The notes beneath the pieces are model-generated. The model saw only the letters and a program-made list of their open reading frames with translations, ran no database searches and was not told the origin of the DNA. From an uncultured Ruegeria sp. (GTDB lineage Bacteria; Pseudomonadota; Alphaproteobacteria; Rhodobacterales; Rhodobacteraceae), in the NCBI RefSeq assembly GCF_947497005.1, contig NZ_CANMFF010000003.1, positions 329,804-393,803 on the forward strand: a stretch of 64,000 bases of DNA, in the 5' to 3' direction. The position numbers and the translations under genes were made by a program. Positions 35,602-45,207 of the stretch are shown here, piece by piece. Every line of letters starts with the position of its first letter. Position 1 is the stretch's first letter.

Positions 35602-35629
35602 CGTGTAAACTGGCAATCAACGCGTAAAC
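35602..35629. promoter_or_regulatory. Direct repeat in the hppD/Lrp divergent gap
   Basis: CGTGTAAAC (35602-35610) and CGCGTAAAC (35621-35629) are direct repeats 19 bp apart, about two helical turns, 40-65 bp before the Lrp start. They may be binding half-sites for the regulator or a sigma-factor element. Confidence 0.3.
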
Positions 35630-35667
35630 CACGCATCAAAGTTAATAATGTCAGGATTCTTCCGCAC

Positions 35668-36123
35668 ATGCTGGACGCAACCGACACACGACTGCTTTCC
35701 GCCCTGCAAAAAGACGCGCACCTGACGGCCCATCAACTGGGTGAGATGCTGAACCTGTCACCCAGTCAAGCGGGACGTCGCCGACAACGGCTTGAGGCCG
35801 AGGGTTACATCACAGGTTATGCTGCCCGACTGGACCCGCTGAAACTGGGCTTGCAGGTGCAAGGGTTTGTTCAGGTTCATCTGGGCACTCATGGCCCCGA
35901 ACAATCCGCAAGTTTTGCCCGCATGGTCGACACCCGGCCTGAGATTACAAGCGCCTGGACGATGACAGGAGAGGCAGATTACCTGCTGCACATCTATTGT
36001 GACGATCTTTCCGCCCTCAACAGCTTGCTACATCAGGTCATCCTGCCCCATCCTGCTGTTGCAAGGGTCCAAAGCCAGATCGTAATGGACCAATTGAAAC
36101 GCGACGCCCCCCTGCCCACCTGA
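35668..36123 (+). CDS. hpdR: Lrp/AsnC-family regulator (HpdR-like)
   Basis: 151 residues from the ATG at 35668; the frame stays open far upstream but there it is antisense to hppD. N-terminal winged helix (MLDATDTRLLSALQKDAHLT, then LGEMLNLSPSQAGRRRQRLEAEG) and C-terminal RAM ligand-binding domain with YAARLDPLKLGLQVQGFVQVHL and WTMTGEADYLLHI. Divergence from hppD points to control of tyrosine catabolism, probably with an aromatic ligand. Confidence 0.88.
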   Translation: MLDATDTRLLSALQKDAHLTAHQLGEMLNLSPSQAGRRRQRLEAEGYITGYAARLDPLKLGLQVQGFVQVHLGTHGPEQSASFARMVDTRPEITSAWTMTGEADYLLHIYCDDLSALNSLLHQVILPHPAVARVQSQIVMDQLKRDAPLPT

Positions 36124-36143
36124 ACGGGCCCGAGAGGACACCT

Positions 36144-38024
36144 ATGGACGATTTCTTATACCAGGCTTCGATCTATCTTGCCGCGGCTGTGATCGCCGTT
36201 CCCCTGTCTGCACGACTGGGGTTGGGTTCGGTTCTTGGTTATCTGGCCGCCGGAATCATAATAGGCCCCGTTCTTGGGCTTGTTGGTGCGGAAACCGAAA
36301 ACCTTCAGCATGTCGCCGAATTCGGCGTGGTGATGATGCTGTTCCTGATCGGTCTGGAGCTGGAGCCGCGCGCCCTGTGGGATATGCGTGACAAGCTATT
36401 GGGTCTGGGCGGCTTGCAGGTATTGCTTTCCACAGCAGCAATTGCTGCCGTTGCGATTTATGCCAACCACCCGTGGTCGGTTGCCTTGGCGGTTGGGTTG
36501 ACTTTGTCGCTATCGTCAACCGCGATCGTCCTTCAGACCTTATCGGAAAAGGGCCTGATGCAGACAAATGGCGGGCGGGCGACGTTTTCGGTACTGCTGA
36601 CACAAGACATCGCAGTCATTCCGATACTGGCCATGCTTCCTCTACTGGCCCTTCCGGCCATGCCTCATATCGAATCGGATGGTTCAATTGACCGAGGGGT
36701 CAGTGATCTTCAAAGCGCGGGCCATCACAGCCTTTCTCTGGTTGAAGGGCTACCGGGCTGGGCCGTCACACTGGTCACGATTGGCGCAGTGGTGTTTGTC
36801 ATTCTGGCCGGTGTCTATCTGACCCGCCCTCTGTTCCGTTTCATCCACGCAACCCATCTGCGCGAGATGTACACCGCACTGGCGCTGATGATTGTGGTGG
36901 GCATCTCCTTCCTGATGACCTTGGTCGGTCTGTCACCTGCTCTGGGCGCATTTTTGGCGGGCGTTGTTCTGGCGAGCTCGGAATTCCGACACGAGATGGA
37001 GAGCGACCTTGAACCTTTTAAAGGTCTGTTCCTCGGGTTGTTCTTTATCACGGTCGGCGCCGGGATCGACATCGGGTATTTCTTCGATGACCCGCTGGAT
37101 CTGATCGGCCTGGCGCTGCTTGTGATCTTGGCCAAGGGGATCATTCTCTTTCTGGTTGGCAAAGCGTTCAAACTGCGTGGGCGCGATCACTGGCTGTTCA
37201 CCCTCGGGTTGGCGCAAGCCGGTGAGTTCGGTTTTGTTTTGCTGGCATTCTCGACACAGCAGAATGTCATCCCGCCGGATCTTTCACAGAAACTACTGAT
37301 GATCATTGCGCTTACAATGCTGATCACACCGCTTCTGTTCATCATCTATGACGTCCTGTTCCGAAAGATGGGCGATACGTCGGCGATCCCGGAACCGGAC
37401 GAGATAGACGAAAAAGGCCCCGTCATCATCGCCGGTATCGGTCGGTTTGGGCAGATCGTGAACCGGCTTGTGCAGGCCAGCGGTTTCAAGACAGTCGTTC
37501 TGGACCACAACATCGAAACCATCCAGTTGATGCGCCGGTTTGGCGTCAAAGGGTTTCTGGGCGACCCTACCCGCCCCGAACTGCTGCGTGCAGCGGGATT
37601 GGAGAAGGCCTCTGTCCTTGTGGCCGCGATGGATGATCGCAAACAGGTCACACGGCTTGTCGGCTATGCCCGTCGCCAGCGCCCTGACCTGCACATCGTC
37701 GCGCGCGCGCGCGACCGGACCCATGTTTACGAGCTGTATCAGGCCGGTGCCAATGACATCGTGCGCGAATTGTTCGATGGCTCGCTACGAGCGGGCCGCT
37801 ATGTCCTGGAGAATATCGGGCTGAGCGAATATGAGGCTGCGCAGGCGGAGCAGACCTTTTACCACCACGACCGAACGTCTGTTCGCGATCTGGCCGAGCT
37901 ATGGGTGCCCGGCATGCCAACAGCGGAAAACAAAAAGTACATCGAACGGGCGCAGAAGCTTGAAAAGGATTTGGAAACCGCACTGTTGGAGCTTGCGGAA
38001 GAACACGCCAAAAAATCGGCCTGA
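36144..38024 (+). CDS. CPA2-family cation:proton antiporter with RCK domain (Kef type)
   Basis: 626 residues. About 12 membrane helices in residues 1-400 (LGLGSVLGYLAAGIIIGPVLGL start; LSPALGAFLAGVVLASSEFRHEM; LAQAGEFGFVLLAF). A TrkA-N/RCK domain follows with the NAD-binding GPVIIAGIGRFGQIVNRLV at about 425-445, and a C-terminal helical tail. KefB/KefC relatives export K+ in exchange for H+. Glutathione regulation cannot be judged from sequence, and no KefF/KefG partner is adjacent. Confidence 0.92.
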   Translation: MDDFLYQASIYLAAAVIAVPLSARLGLGSVLGYLAAGIIIGPVLGLVGAETENLQHVAEFGVVMMLFLIGLELEPRALWDMRDKLLGLGGLQVLLSTAAIAAVAIYANHPWSVALAVGLTLSLSSTAIVLQTLSEKGLMQTNGGRATFSVLLTQDIAVIPILAMLPLLALPAMPHIESDGSIDRGVSDLQSAGHHSLSLVEGLPGWAVTLVTIGAVVFVILAGVYLTRPLFRFIHATHLREMYTALALMIVVGISFLMTLVGLSPALGAFLAGVVLASSEFRHEMESDLEPFKGLFLGLFFITVGAGIDIGYFFDDPLDLIGLALLVILAKGIILFLVGKAFKLRGRDHWLFTLGLAQAGEFGFVLLAFSTQQNVIPPDLSQKLLMIIALTMLITPLLFIIYDVLFRKMGDTSAIPEPDEIDEKGPVIIAGIGRFGQIVNRLVQASGFKTVVLDHNIETIQLMRRFGVKGFLGDPTRPELLRAAGLEKASVLVAAMDDRKQVTRLVGYARRQRPDLHIVARARDRTHVYELYQAGANDIVRELFDGSLRAGRYVLENIGLSEYEAAQAEQTFYHHDRTSVRDLAELWVPGMPTAENKKYIERAQKLEKDLETALLELAEEHAKKSA

Positions 38025-38048
38025 CCCAAACCACTGCCCGGGTCAGGC
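38019..38048. terminator. Terminator overlapping the antiporter stop codon
   Basis: GCCTGACCC and GGGTCAGGC form a perfect 9-bp stem with a 12-nt loop. The left arm includes the antiporter TGA, so the hairpin serves the antiporter and the convergent cobT. Confidence 0.65.
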
Positions 38049-38054
38049 AGGTAA

Positions 38055-39065
38055 TTAACCGTCGGAAACCCCTGCCTCGGCAAAGGTTGCCATGCCGGAA
38101 TGGCAGGCCACGGCGCTTTTGAGAATGTTGATCGCCAGTGTCCCGCCGGATCCTTCACCAAGCCGAAGACCGAGGCTCAGCAACGGTTCCTTGCCTAGAT
38201 TCGCTAACACAGCGCCATGCGCTGCCTCGGCGCTTTGGTGGCCAGCCACGGTATGATCCAGCGCGCTATCTGAAAGCTTCGAAAGGCAGGCAGCGGCAGC
38301 AGAACAGATGAACCCGTCCAGGATCACCGGAATGCGCAATACCCGTGCAGCCGCAATCGCTCCGGCCATTGCCGCAATCTCGCGCCCTCCGAGGCAGCGC
38401 AGGATTTCCAGACCATCCTCTGACGCGTGCATCGCCACGCCTTCGGCCACAACGCGGGTTTTGTTGGCCAGCCCTGCGTCATCCACACCTGTCCCGCGGC
38501 CCGTCCAATCGGACGAGTTACCACCGAACAGCGCGCATGCAATAGCGGCGGCAGGAGTGGTGTTGCCAATACCCATCTCGCCGACAACCAACAGATCAGC
38601 CTGCGGGTCGACAGCCTGCCACCCGGTACGTAAGGCTGCCAGAAGCTCTTCCTCGGTCAGAGCCGGAGCTTGCGTGAAATCTGCGGTCGGTTTGTCCAGA
38701 TCCAGCGCGTGCACATCCATCTTTGCACCCGCCGACTTGGCCAGTTGGTTGATGGCTGCGCCGCCATGTTCGAAATTCATTACCATCTGCACAGTCACTT
38801 CCGGCGGAAAAGCCGATACGCCCTGCGCTGTGACACCGTGGTTTCCGGCAAATACTATGACTTGAGGTGCCCTGATTTGCGGGCGGGCATCCCCACGCCA
38901 TCCTGCATACCAGATTGCCAGATCTTCGAGCCGCCCAAGTGCACCGGGCGGTTTGGTCAGTTGTCCATTGCGCTCGTCCGCGCCTTGCACCGCAGCGGCA
39001 TCCGGATCCGGAGCCGCCGTAAGGGCAGCGCGGAACGCGTTCAAATCATTCAGTTCAGGCAACAT
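38055..39065 (-). CDS. cobT: Nicotinate-nucleotide--dimethylbenzimidazole phosphoribosyltransferase
   Basis: 336 residues; makes alpha-ribazole phosphate for the lower ligand of cobalamin. Recognisable motifs are [71 protein letters not shown] and the C-terminal LRLGEGSGG with the catalytic glutamate. Full length. It diverges from cobS across 78 bp, too little for a cobalamin riboswitch. Confidence 0.95.
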   Translation of the reverse strand: MLPELNDLNAFRAALTAAPDPDAAAVQGADERNGQLTKPPGALGRLEDLAIWYAGWRGDARPQIRAPQVIVFAGNHGVTAQGVSAFPPEVTVQMVMNFEHGGAAINQLAKSAGAKMDVHALDLDKPTADFTQAPALTEEELLAALRTGWQAVDPQADLLVVGEMGIGNTTPAAAIACALFGGNSSDWTGRGTGVDDAGLANKTRVVAEGVAMHASEDGLEILRCLGGREIAAMAGAIAAARVLRIPVILDGFICSAAAACLSKLSDSALDHTVAGHQSAEAAHGAVLANLGKEPLLSLGLRLGEGSGGTLAINILKSAVACHSGMATFAEAGVSDG

Positions 39066-39143
39066 GAAAGCCTCATTGCATCAGAGTGGTCCTGTGTGTT
39101 TAACCGAAGCATTGAATCCAACAAGACCCCGAAAGGCACGGGT

Positions 39144-39908
39144 GTGCAAAAAAACGACACGAAACCCTATTCCCTGTGGGATATTCCGCTGGCGCTGGTG
39201 CTGCTGACCCGCCTGCCCGTGCCCCGATTGCCCGAACCGGTGTTCGCGCGGCAAGCACAGGCGGCGTGGGCCTTCCCTGTTGTCGGGTTGGTTGTCGGAG
39301 GGGTCGCCTGCTTAGTGGGATGGCTGGCAATGGTTATCAATCTGCCCCTTTTTGTTGCTGCGACACTGCTGGTTGCGACATTAATCATGATGACGGGCGC
39401 GATGCATGAAGACGGTTTGGCCGATACTTTCGACGGCTTCTGGGGAGGTTTTACCCCTGAGCGTCGACTGGAGATCATGAAAGACAGCCACATCGGAACT
39501 TATGGCGTTCTTGCGCTGATGATCTCACAGGTTTTGCGTGTTTCCGCAGTCGCCGCGCTTTTGGCGACCGGATCGATCTGGGCAATTCTGGCAGCCTGCG
39601 TATTCTCACGCGCCCTGATGCCGGTATTGATGGCATCCCTGCCAAGGGCCAGAAAATCCGGCCTGAGCCATTCGGTTGGAACGCCCGGAACAATTTCGGT
39701 CGGCGTATCCGTGGGCATGGCTATTCTGATAGCCGTTTTCCTGTGCGGAAGCCCCGCTGTTGGCGCCATTATCTTTGCGACCTTGATCATAGTCGTTTTG
39801 GCGGCGGTCGCGCGGAAAAAGATCGGTGGTCAAACCGGGGACATACTTGGCGCATCGCAACAACTGGCCGAAATCGCGTTTCTGCTTGCCCTCAGCGCAC
39901 AGATTTAA
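39144..39908 (+). CDS. cobS: Adenosylcobinamide-GDP ribazoletransferase
   Basis: 254 residues from a GTG at 39144, with AAAGG upstream; the open frame before it is antisense to cobT. Integral membrane enzyme that joins alpha-ribazole to adenosylcobinamide-GDP. Family motifs are LLTRLPVP at the N-terminus, TGAMHEDGLADTFDGFWGG and RRLEIMKDSHIGTYGV. About five hydrophobic helices follow. Its end overlaps the convergent channel gene by 4 bp. Confidence 0.93.
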   Translation: MQKNDTKPYSLWDIPLALVLLTRLPVPRLPEPVFARQAQAAWAFPVVGLVVGGVACLVGWLAMVINLPLFVAATLLVATLIMMTGAMHEDGLADTFDGFWGGFTPERRLEIMKDSHIGTYGVLALMISQVLRVSAVAALLATGSIWAILAACVFSRALMPVLMASLPRARKSGLSHSVGTPGTISVGVSVGMAILIAVFLCGSPAVGAIIFATLIIVVLAAVARKKIGGQTGDILGASQQLAEIAFLLALSAQI

Positions 39909-40666
39909 GACACGCCGCCTGTTTCGATCCGCAACGTGCAACCGCAGTGCTTGCAATGGACGGCGTCGGGGTCGTGTCTGTACAGCCCGCAGCTTGGGCA
40001 TTTGTGACGTACTTTCTGCGGCATGAATATCGCCTGTGCCAGACGGACAAACAGCGCAACGCCGACCACCATTATGAAAACCGAAAACAGCTTTCCCCAA
40101 GGGGTGGCCAGCGTTATATCCCCGAATCCGGTCGTGGTCAGCGTCGCCATGGTGAAATACAACGCATCTATATAAGGCGTTTGGGCTTCTTCAGGAATAA
40201 AAAACACCAAAACCGCGGTAGAAGTAGCGAAGACGAAGACCATCAGATTGATTGCGGCAATCACTGCATCTTCATGCGTTCGAAAAAAATGGCTGTCGCG
40301 CCGCAGATCCCTGAGCAAATGGTATGAATGGATCAGGCGCAAGGCGCGTAAAATCCTCAGGAAAGCCAGATTTCCCGTCAGGAAAGGATCCAGGACCAAC
40401 GAGATGATAACAACGATATCCGCCAGCGTGTAAACTTGGCGCAGTAGTTTCCGCCGGTCTTTTGATATCCAAAGCCGTGCAGAGAAATCCAGCGAAATCA
40501 AAAATCCGATCAACAGGCTTGCGAAGGTCACACTGGGCCCGTGCGGGATGTGCGCTGTCGCGACAAAGAAAACGATTGTCACAACGTCGAACAGGATCAG
40601 CGCATACCGAAACCAGACCGAAACCGGGTCATGCCCAATGTACAGATATCTCACTGTCTGCTTCAT
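39905..40666 (-). CDS. Voltage-gated-type ion channel with C-terminal zinc ribbon
   Basis: 253 residues from the ATG at 40666 (MKQTVRYLYIGHDP). Six-helix channel layout; an S4-like arginine-rich helix (LAFLRILRALRLIHSYHLLRDLRR in outline) and pore loop TMATLTTTGFGDI, a K+ selectivity filter variant with GFGD. After the last helix a short tail, CPSCGLYRHDPDAVHCKHCGC, carries two CxxC pairs of a zinc-ribbon. Such a tail is unusual in a potassium channel. Transported ion and gating signal are not known. Confidence 0.82.
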   Translation of the reverse strand: MKQTVRYLYIGHDPVSVWFRYALILFDVVTIVFFVATAHIPHGPSVTFASLLIGFLISLDFSARLWISKDRRKLLRQVYTLADIVVIISLVLDPFLTGNLAFLRILRALRLIHSYHLLRDLRRDSHFFRTHEDAVIAAINLMVFVFATSTAVLVFFIPEEAQTPYIDALYFTMATLTTTGFGDITLATPWGKLFSVFIMVVGVALFVRLAQAIFMPQKVRHKCPSCGLYRHDPDAVHCKHCGCTLRIETGGVS

Positions 40667-40733
40667 GTCCGCCCTATAGCTTGCTGCAGATACAGTGAAA
40701 TTAACGCCACTTGGACAATTCACCAAGCCACGG

Positions 40734-40760
40734 AAAAGGCCGCCCCAATCTGGAGCGGCC
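40734..40760 (-). terminator. carD terminator
   Basis: On the minus strand GGCCGC and GCGGCC (40738-40743, 40755-40760) form a 6-bp GC stem followed by TTTT, 22 bp after the carD stop. Confidence 0.7.
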
Positions 40761-40781
40761 CAACTTGTTTAATCGCCTCGA

Positions 40782-41291
40782 TCACGCAGCGCGAGAGGTC
40801 AGAACTTCGTCCACCTGTTTGGCAGCAGAAACTTCACCAGCACCTGATACGGCCGCAACCTCGCGGGTCAGACGTTCCAGGGCGGCCTCATACAACTGAC
40901 GCTCGGAATAGCTCTGCTCGCGCTGGTCATCGGTGCGGTGCAGATCGCGGACCACTTCGGCAATCGAAATCAGATCGCCCGAGTTGATCTTCTGTTCGTA
41001 CTCTTGTGCGCGACGGGACCACATGGCACGTTTTACCTTCGCCTTGCCTCTCAGCGTTCTCATCGCCTGACTGATCACGTCTGGCGAACTGAGCGAACGC
41101 AGGCCGGATTCTGTGACCTTGTTGGTCGGCACGCGCAGTGTCATCTTGTCTTTCTCAAATGAGATGACGAACAGCTCCAGAGAGAACCCCGCGACATCCT
41201 GTTCTTCGATCGAGATGATCTGGCCTACGCCGTGTGCAGGGTAGACAACATAGTCGTTCGGGCGGAATTCGAGCTTTTTCGACTTTGTCAT
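40782..41291 (-). CDS. carD: CarD-family transcriptional regulator
   Basis: 169 residues, RBS AAGGAAG. N-terminal Tudor-like RNA-polymerase-interaction domain (FRPNDYVVYPAHGVGQI, then ITLR-type strand TLRVPTNKV) and C-terminal helical DNA-binding domain (MRTLRGKAKVKRAMWSRRAQEY, in outline). CarD binds the beta subunit of RNA polymerase and stabilises open complexes at promoters. Essential or global regulator in alphaproteobacteria. The 284-bp gap upstream (41292-41575) holds weak hairpins and the presumed carD promoter. Confidence 0.94.
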   Translation of the reverse strand: MTKSKKLEFRPNDYVVYPAHGVGQIISIEEQDVAGFSLELFVISFEKDKMTLRVPTNKVTESGLRSLSSPDVISQAMRTLRGKAKVKRAMWSRRAQEYEQKINSGDLISIAEVVRDLHRTDDQREQSYSERQLYEAALERLTREVAAVSGAGEVSAAKQVDEVLTSRAA

Positions 41292-41512
41292 TCAGTTTCT
41301 TCCTTGGTTACGGATCGGGACACAAGACAACAAAAACACCACATGCGGGGACTGTTTCAGCCCCGTCAGGCGGCGATATTGTCATAAAGTCAAGTCTCCA
41401 AAGTGAGCATACTTGTGGAGCGCATCCCAATCTCGGTCATCATACAGGGTAAGAGTATATCACAAAAATAAGACACCCGAAAGTTTACCTTACGGGAATT
41501 TTTCATATTCAT

Positions 41513-41527
41513 CCTGCTTTCAGCAGG
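41513..41527 (-). terminator. Weak hairpin after fdxA
   Basis: CCTGC-TTTCA-GCAGG, a 5-bp stem 49 bp beyond the fdxA stop. On the minus strand an A/T-rich stretch (TGAATATGAAAAATT) follows, so it may end fdxA transcription; the stem is short. Confidence 0.35.
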
Positions 41528-41575
41528 TTATATCGCGTTCCCTACACTGCAAACAGGATTGCGAGAGCGAATCGC

Positions 41576-41914
41576 TTAACCGCCTTCGCCTGGTGCTTCA
41601 GAGAAATACTTCTCCATTTTACCCTCTTCACCATCGCGTTCTTCCGCGTCGGGCAGCGGGTCTTTCTTGGTCACAATCACCGGCCATTGCTCCGAGAACT
41701 TGCGATTGAACTCGACCCACTGCTCCATTCCCGGCTCAGTATCCGGGCGGATCGCGTCGGCCGGGCATTCCGGTTCGCAAACGCCGCAATCGATGCATTC
41801 GTCAGGATGAATGACCAGCGTGTTCTCACCTTCATAGAAACAGTCCACCGGACACACTTCGACGCAGTCGGTGTATTTGCAGGCGATACAGTTTTCAGTG
41901 ACAACATAGGTCAT
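41576..41914 (-). CDS. fdxA: 7Fe ferredoxin FdxA
   Basis: 112 residues. Start [28 protein letters not shown] in outline: the seven-iron pattern in which CxxxxxxxC...CP binds a 3Fe-4S cluster and [12 protein letters not shown] binds a 4Fe-4S cluster. The C-terminal extension after residue 60 is typical of the family. Soluble electron carrier; co-directional with the S4-protein and helicase genes. Confidence 0.95.
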   Translation of the reverse strand: MTYVVTENCIACKYTDCVEVCPVDCFYEGENTLVIHPDECIDCGVCEPECPADAIRPDTEPGMEQWVEFNRKFSEQWPVIVTKKDPLPDAEERDGEEGKMEKYFSEAPGEGG

Positions 41915-41980
41915 GATCGGATTCCCGTTTGCGGTTTGAGCGACTAGCTAATTCAGTCTGGCCCACTCTTCAAGATAGGA

Positions 41981-42346
41981 TCAGCGATCTTCTGTGCGAG
42001 AAAGATCAAGAGCACGACGAACTTTCTTGGTTGGGCGACCCTTTCCTTCGAACCCCGGGTTTCTTGGAGAAACGTCTTGTTTTTCGGTCATGTCGGCGAA
42101 CAGCGTTTGCGCCTCGGGTGCAGGACCACGGCGGTCCCCCAGTTTTTTGACGCGAACAACACGAACGATTCGGCCTTGTGGAAAGGTCAAAACGTCACCA
42201 GGGGCCACGGCTTGCGCCGGTTTCAGCACCCGGTTTCCGTTCAGCCTGACATGGCCGCCGCTAACCTGTTTGGCAGCCAGGCTGCGGGTCTTGAAGAACC
42301 GCGCCTGCCACAACCATTTGTCGATCCGCAGCTTGGCCTCGGCCAT
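41981..42346 (-). CDS. S4-domain RNA-binding protein (Hsp15/HslR-like)
   Basis: 121 residues. S4 fold at the N-terminus: RIDKWLWQARFFKTRSLAAKQVSGGHVRLNG in outline, then VLTFPQGRIVRVVRV. A basic C-terminal tail follows. Relatives bind 50S subunits with stalled nascent chains. It starts 6 bp after the helicase stop, so both are probably in one transcript. Confidence 0.88.
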   Translation of the reverse strand: MAEAKLRIDKWLWQARFFKTRSLAAKQVSGGHVRLNGNRVLKPAQAVAPGDVLTFPQGRIVRVVRVKKLGDRRGPAPEAQTLFADMTEKQDVSPRNPGFEGKGRPTKKVRRALDLSRTEDR

Positions 42347-42352
42347 CTCGGG

Positions 42353-45187
42353 TCAGTTGCCGTCCTTCAAACCCATCAGCGCTGCTGCGAACGGGTTGTC
42401 GGGATCAATGGCCTTTTCCTTCTTTGGAGGCCGTGACGAGAAGGTTTTGGCCCCCTGAGGTTTGCCCCCCTTCTTGCCATGCGGTTTGCCGCGACCATCC
42501 TGTGGTTTGCTACGCGGTTTGCCCTTGCCCTGCCCCTGCTCGCGACGCGGGGCGCGGTTGGGTTGGCGCTGACGGGCCCAGGTGAAAGTATAAAACACTT
42601 CAACCTCGGGCTCATCCGACGCAGGTTCCGCTGCACGATCTTCCACGGAAGCCTCGGCTGGCGCCTCGGTGCTGTCGGTGGCCTCGGTCGACCCCTCGGC
42701 GGGGGCCGCAGTTTCCTCGCTAACCGCTTCGGGTGCCAAAGTTTCTCCGGTGACAGATTGCTCAGTCGTGTCCGCCGCAGGTTGTTCGGCGGTTTCAACA
42801 GGTGCCGGTTTGACCTTTTCGCGCTCACCGCGCTCGGCTTTGTAGCCCAGCCCCTGCATCAGGTCAGCAAACTGTTCCAACGTCATGCCAGTGATCGACA
42901 GCATGTCGGGCTTGGCTTCAAACCCGCCGCGGCTGTCTTCGGCGCGCAGCATGTCAGCCAGTCGTTCCAGCATGTCGATCCGGATCGAGCGTTCGCCCGC
43001 ATTACGGTAGCCACACATGGTGTCGTAGCCCTCTGGCGCGCCTTTGGCGACCGGCACTGTGACCAGACCCGGGGGCGGCGCATCAGGGAATTCCTGCAAC
43101 CCACCGGCCAGCGCCCAGAGCACCAGACGTAGGCGTGTCGGCGCGGGTTTCAACAACAGCGGCATGAAGATGGTGAACTGACCGAACCGAATGCCATGCT
43201 TGCGCAATGCGCCACGGGCGTCCTGATCAAGGTCTTTGACATCTTGCGCGACGGCGCCACGGGGTAGCACACCCAGTGCTTCGACCATGCGGAAGGCGAA
43301 GCCTTTGGCCAGACCGGTCAATTCTTCATCGCGCGACAGGTTCAGCAGCGGTTCGAACAGGGCCGCGACCTTGCGGTCAATGAAATGCTGCAGGCGGCGC
43401 TGAACTTTCTGTTCTACATCCGGGCCTGCGGCCTCATCCACAAAGACCTCGACCATGGGCTTAAGCGGTTCGGCCCCGGCAACCAGTTTGCCAACGGCAT
43501 ATTCGCCCCACATCAGGCCACCCTGATCGGTAAAATCAATTTCGGTATCGGGCGCATTGTAGAAGCGATCGGCGCGCAGATGGAATTGCGGCGCGAGTGC
43601 TTGCAAGGACGCCGATTTCAGAGCTTTCGCCTCGGTTCCCTGCGCGCTTTTGTCCGGCGTGAACCGGAACCCTTCCAGACGACCGACGAATTCGCCTTCG
43701 ACGGTCACTTCACCCTTGTCATTTACTTCGGCCAAAAGGGCCTCCTTCTGTTTGAGCCGGCGCAGCAAAACGGATGTACGCCGGTCCACAAATCTTTGCG
43801 TCAGACGCTCATGTAGTGCGTCAGACAGTCTGTCTTCTACAGTGCGCGTTTCGTCACGCCAATGTGATTCGTCACGAACCCATTCTTTTCGCTGCGCAAC
43901 ATATGTCCATGTGCGAATATATGCCAATCTTTTAGATAGAGCGTCGATATCGCCCTGGGTTTGATCAATCCGCCGGATCTGCCGCGCCAAGAAATCGTCG
44001 GGAATGCTGCCGCGCTCGTGCAGGTGGCCATAAATCACCTCAAGCAAACTCGCGTGTTCTGCATGGCTGATACCGCGAAAATCAGGAATTCTGCACACAT
44101 CCCACAACAATCGGATGGACGGACCGTCGCTTGCGCGAGCTACGACTTCGGTCACTTGCGACAGCGATTTGAGTGCGTTCAGGTCGTCAGCGGGGCGAGC
44201 TTTGATCAAGTGTACGTCATCCGGGCTGACTTCCAGCGAGTTGATCAGTGCGTCAATCGAGCCGTACCTGAGGGCAGCATTCCGCCAGTTCAGTTTTTTC
44301 ATCGGCGTAAAGCGGCTGTCCATAATCGCCTGCGCCAAACCTTCGTCCAGCGGTGGGGCCTCTCCGGTCACACCAAAGGTGCCATCGGACATGCCGCGTC
44401 CGGCCCGGCCAGCAATTTGCGCCAGTTCATTCGGGGCAAGCGGGCGCATCCGGCGCCCGTCGAATTTGGTCAAGGATGAAAACGCCACGTGGTTTACATC
44501 CAGATTAAGCCCCATCCCTATCGCATCTGTGGCAACCAGATAATCGACCTCGCCATTCTGATAGAGATCGACTTGCGCATTCCGTGTACGGGGGCTGAGC
44601 GCACCCATAACCACCGCCGCGCCACCCTTTTGGCGGCGCAATAGTTCGGCAATCGCGTAAACGTTTTCTACCGAGAACCCGACGATGGCGCTGCGCGGGG
44701 GCATCCGGCTTATTTTCTTGGAGCCCGAGTAAACCAGTTGCGACATCCGCTCTCGCCGCACAAACTGCGCCTCTGGCACCAGCGCTGCAATCGCACTGCG
44801 TATGGTGTCCGACCCCAGAAACAGCGTTTCATGCGTACCACGTGACCGCAGCAGCCGATCTGTAAACACATGTCCGCGCTCGGGATCTGCGCACAGCTGG
44901 ATTTCATCGATCGCAACAAAATCAGCGCCCATGCCTTCCGGCATCGCCTCAACCGTGCACACCCAGTATTGGGCTCGAGGTGGCACGATACGTTCTTCGC
45001 CCGTGACCAGAGCCACAACAGAAGGACCCCGTATGGCGACGATCTTGTCATAGACCTCGCGTGCCAGAAGGCGCAGCGGCAGGCCGATCACACCGGTCCG
45101 GTGCCCCAGCATGCGTTCGATCGCGTAGTGGGTTTTTCCTGTGTTTGTCGGGCCAAGCACGGCCACGATTCGGGATGACCCGTTCAC
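42353..45187 (-). CDS. SUV3-type superfamily 2 helicase
   Basis: 944 residues, GTG start. Walker A GPTNTGKTHYA at residues 11-21, DEIQ Walker B, GSDTIR motif, and motif VI QIAGRAGRG. Mitochondrial SUV3 (RNA degradosome helicase) and alphaproteobacterial homologues share this order. A C-terminal region beginning near residue 780 is low-complexity: an acidic alanine/glutamate stretch, then a Lys/Arg/Gly-rich tail probably binding RNA. Role inferred: RNA unwinding in turnover or ribosome metabolism. Confidence 0.9.
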   Translation of the reverse strand: MNGSSRIVAVLGPTNTGKTHYAIERMLGHRTGVIGLPLRLLAREVYDKIVAIRGPSVVALVTGEERIVPPRAQYWVCTVEAMPEGMGADFVAIDEIQLCADPERGHVFTDRLLRSRGTHETLFLGSDTIRSAIAALVPEAQFVRRERMSQLVYSGSKKISRMPPRSAIVGFSVENVYAIAELLRRQKGGAAVVMGALSPRTRNAQVDLYQNGEVDYLVATDAIGMGLNLDVNHVAFSSLTKFDGRRMRPLAPNELAQIAGRAGRGMSDGTFGVTGEAPPLDEGLAQAIMDSRFTPMKKLNWRNAALRYGSIDALINSLEVSPDDVHLIKARPADDLNALKSLSQVTEVVARASDGPSIRLLWDVCRIPDFRGISHAEHASLLEVIYGHLHERGSIPDDFLARQIRRIDQTQGDIDALSKRLAYIRTWTYVAQRKEWVRDESHWRDETRTVEDRLSDALHERLTQRFVDRRTSVLLRRLKQKEALLAEVNDKGEVTVEGEFVGRLEGFRFTPDKSAQGTEAKALKSASLQALAPQFHLRADRFYNAPDTEIDFTDQGGLMWGEYAVGKLVAGAEPLKPMVEVFVDEAAGPDVEQKVQRRLQHFIDRKVAALFEPLLNLSRDEELTGLAKGFAFRMVEALGVLPRGAVAQDVKDLDQDARGALRKHGIRFGQFTIFMPLLLKPAPTRLRLVLWALAGGLQEFPDAPPPGLVTVPVAKGAPEGYDTMCGYRNAGERSIRIDMLERLADMLRAEDSRGGFEAKPDMLSITGMTLEQFADLMQGLGYKAERGEREKVKPAPVETAEQPAADTTEQSVTGETLAPEAVSEETAAPAEGSTEATDSTEAPAEASVEDRAAEPASDEPEVEVFYTFTWARQRQPNRAPRREQGQGKGKPRSKPQDGRGKPHGKKGGKPQGAKTFSSRPPKKEKAIDPDNPFAAALMGLKDGN

Positions 45188-45207
45188 TTTTGCCCCCTGC
45201 CCGGACC

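Noticed and set aside
35206..35667. N-terminal extension of the Lrp-family gene
   Set aside because: The extension is antisense to hppD; the Lrp domain begins precisely at the ATG at 35668.
39066..39143. Cobalamin riboswitch between cobT and cobS
   Set aside because: The 78-bp gap is far too short for the element and contains no B12-box-like core.
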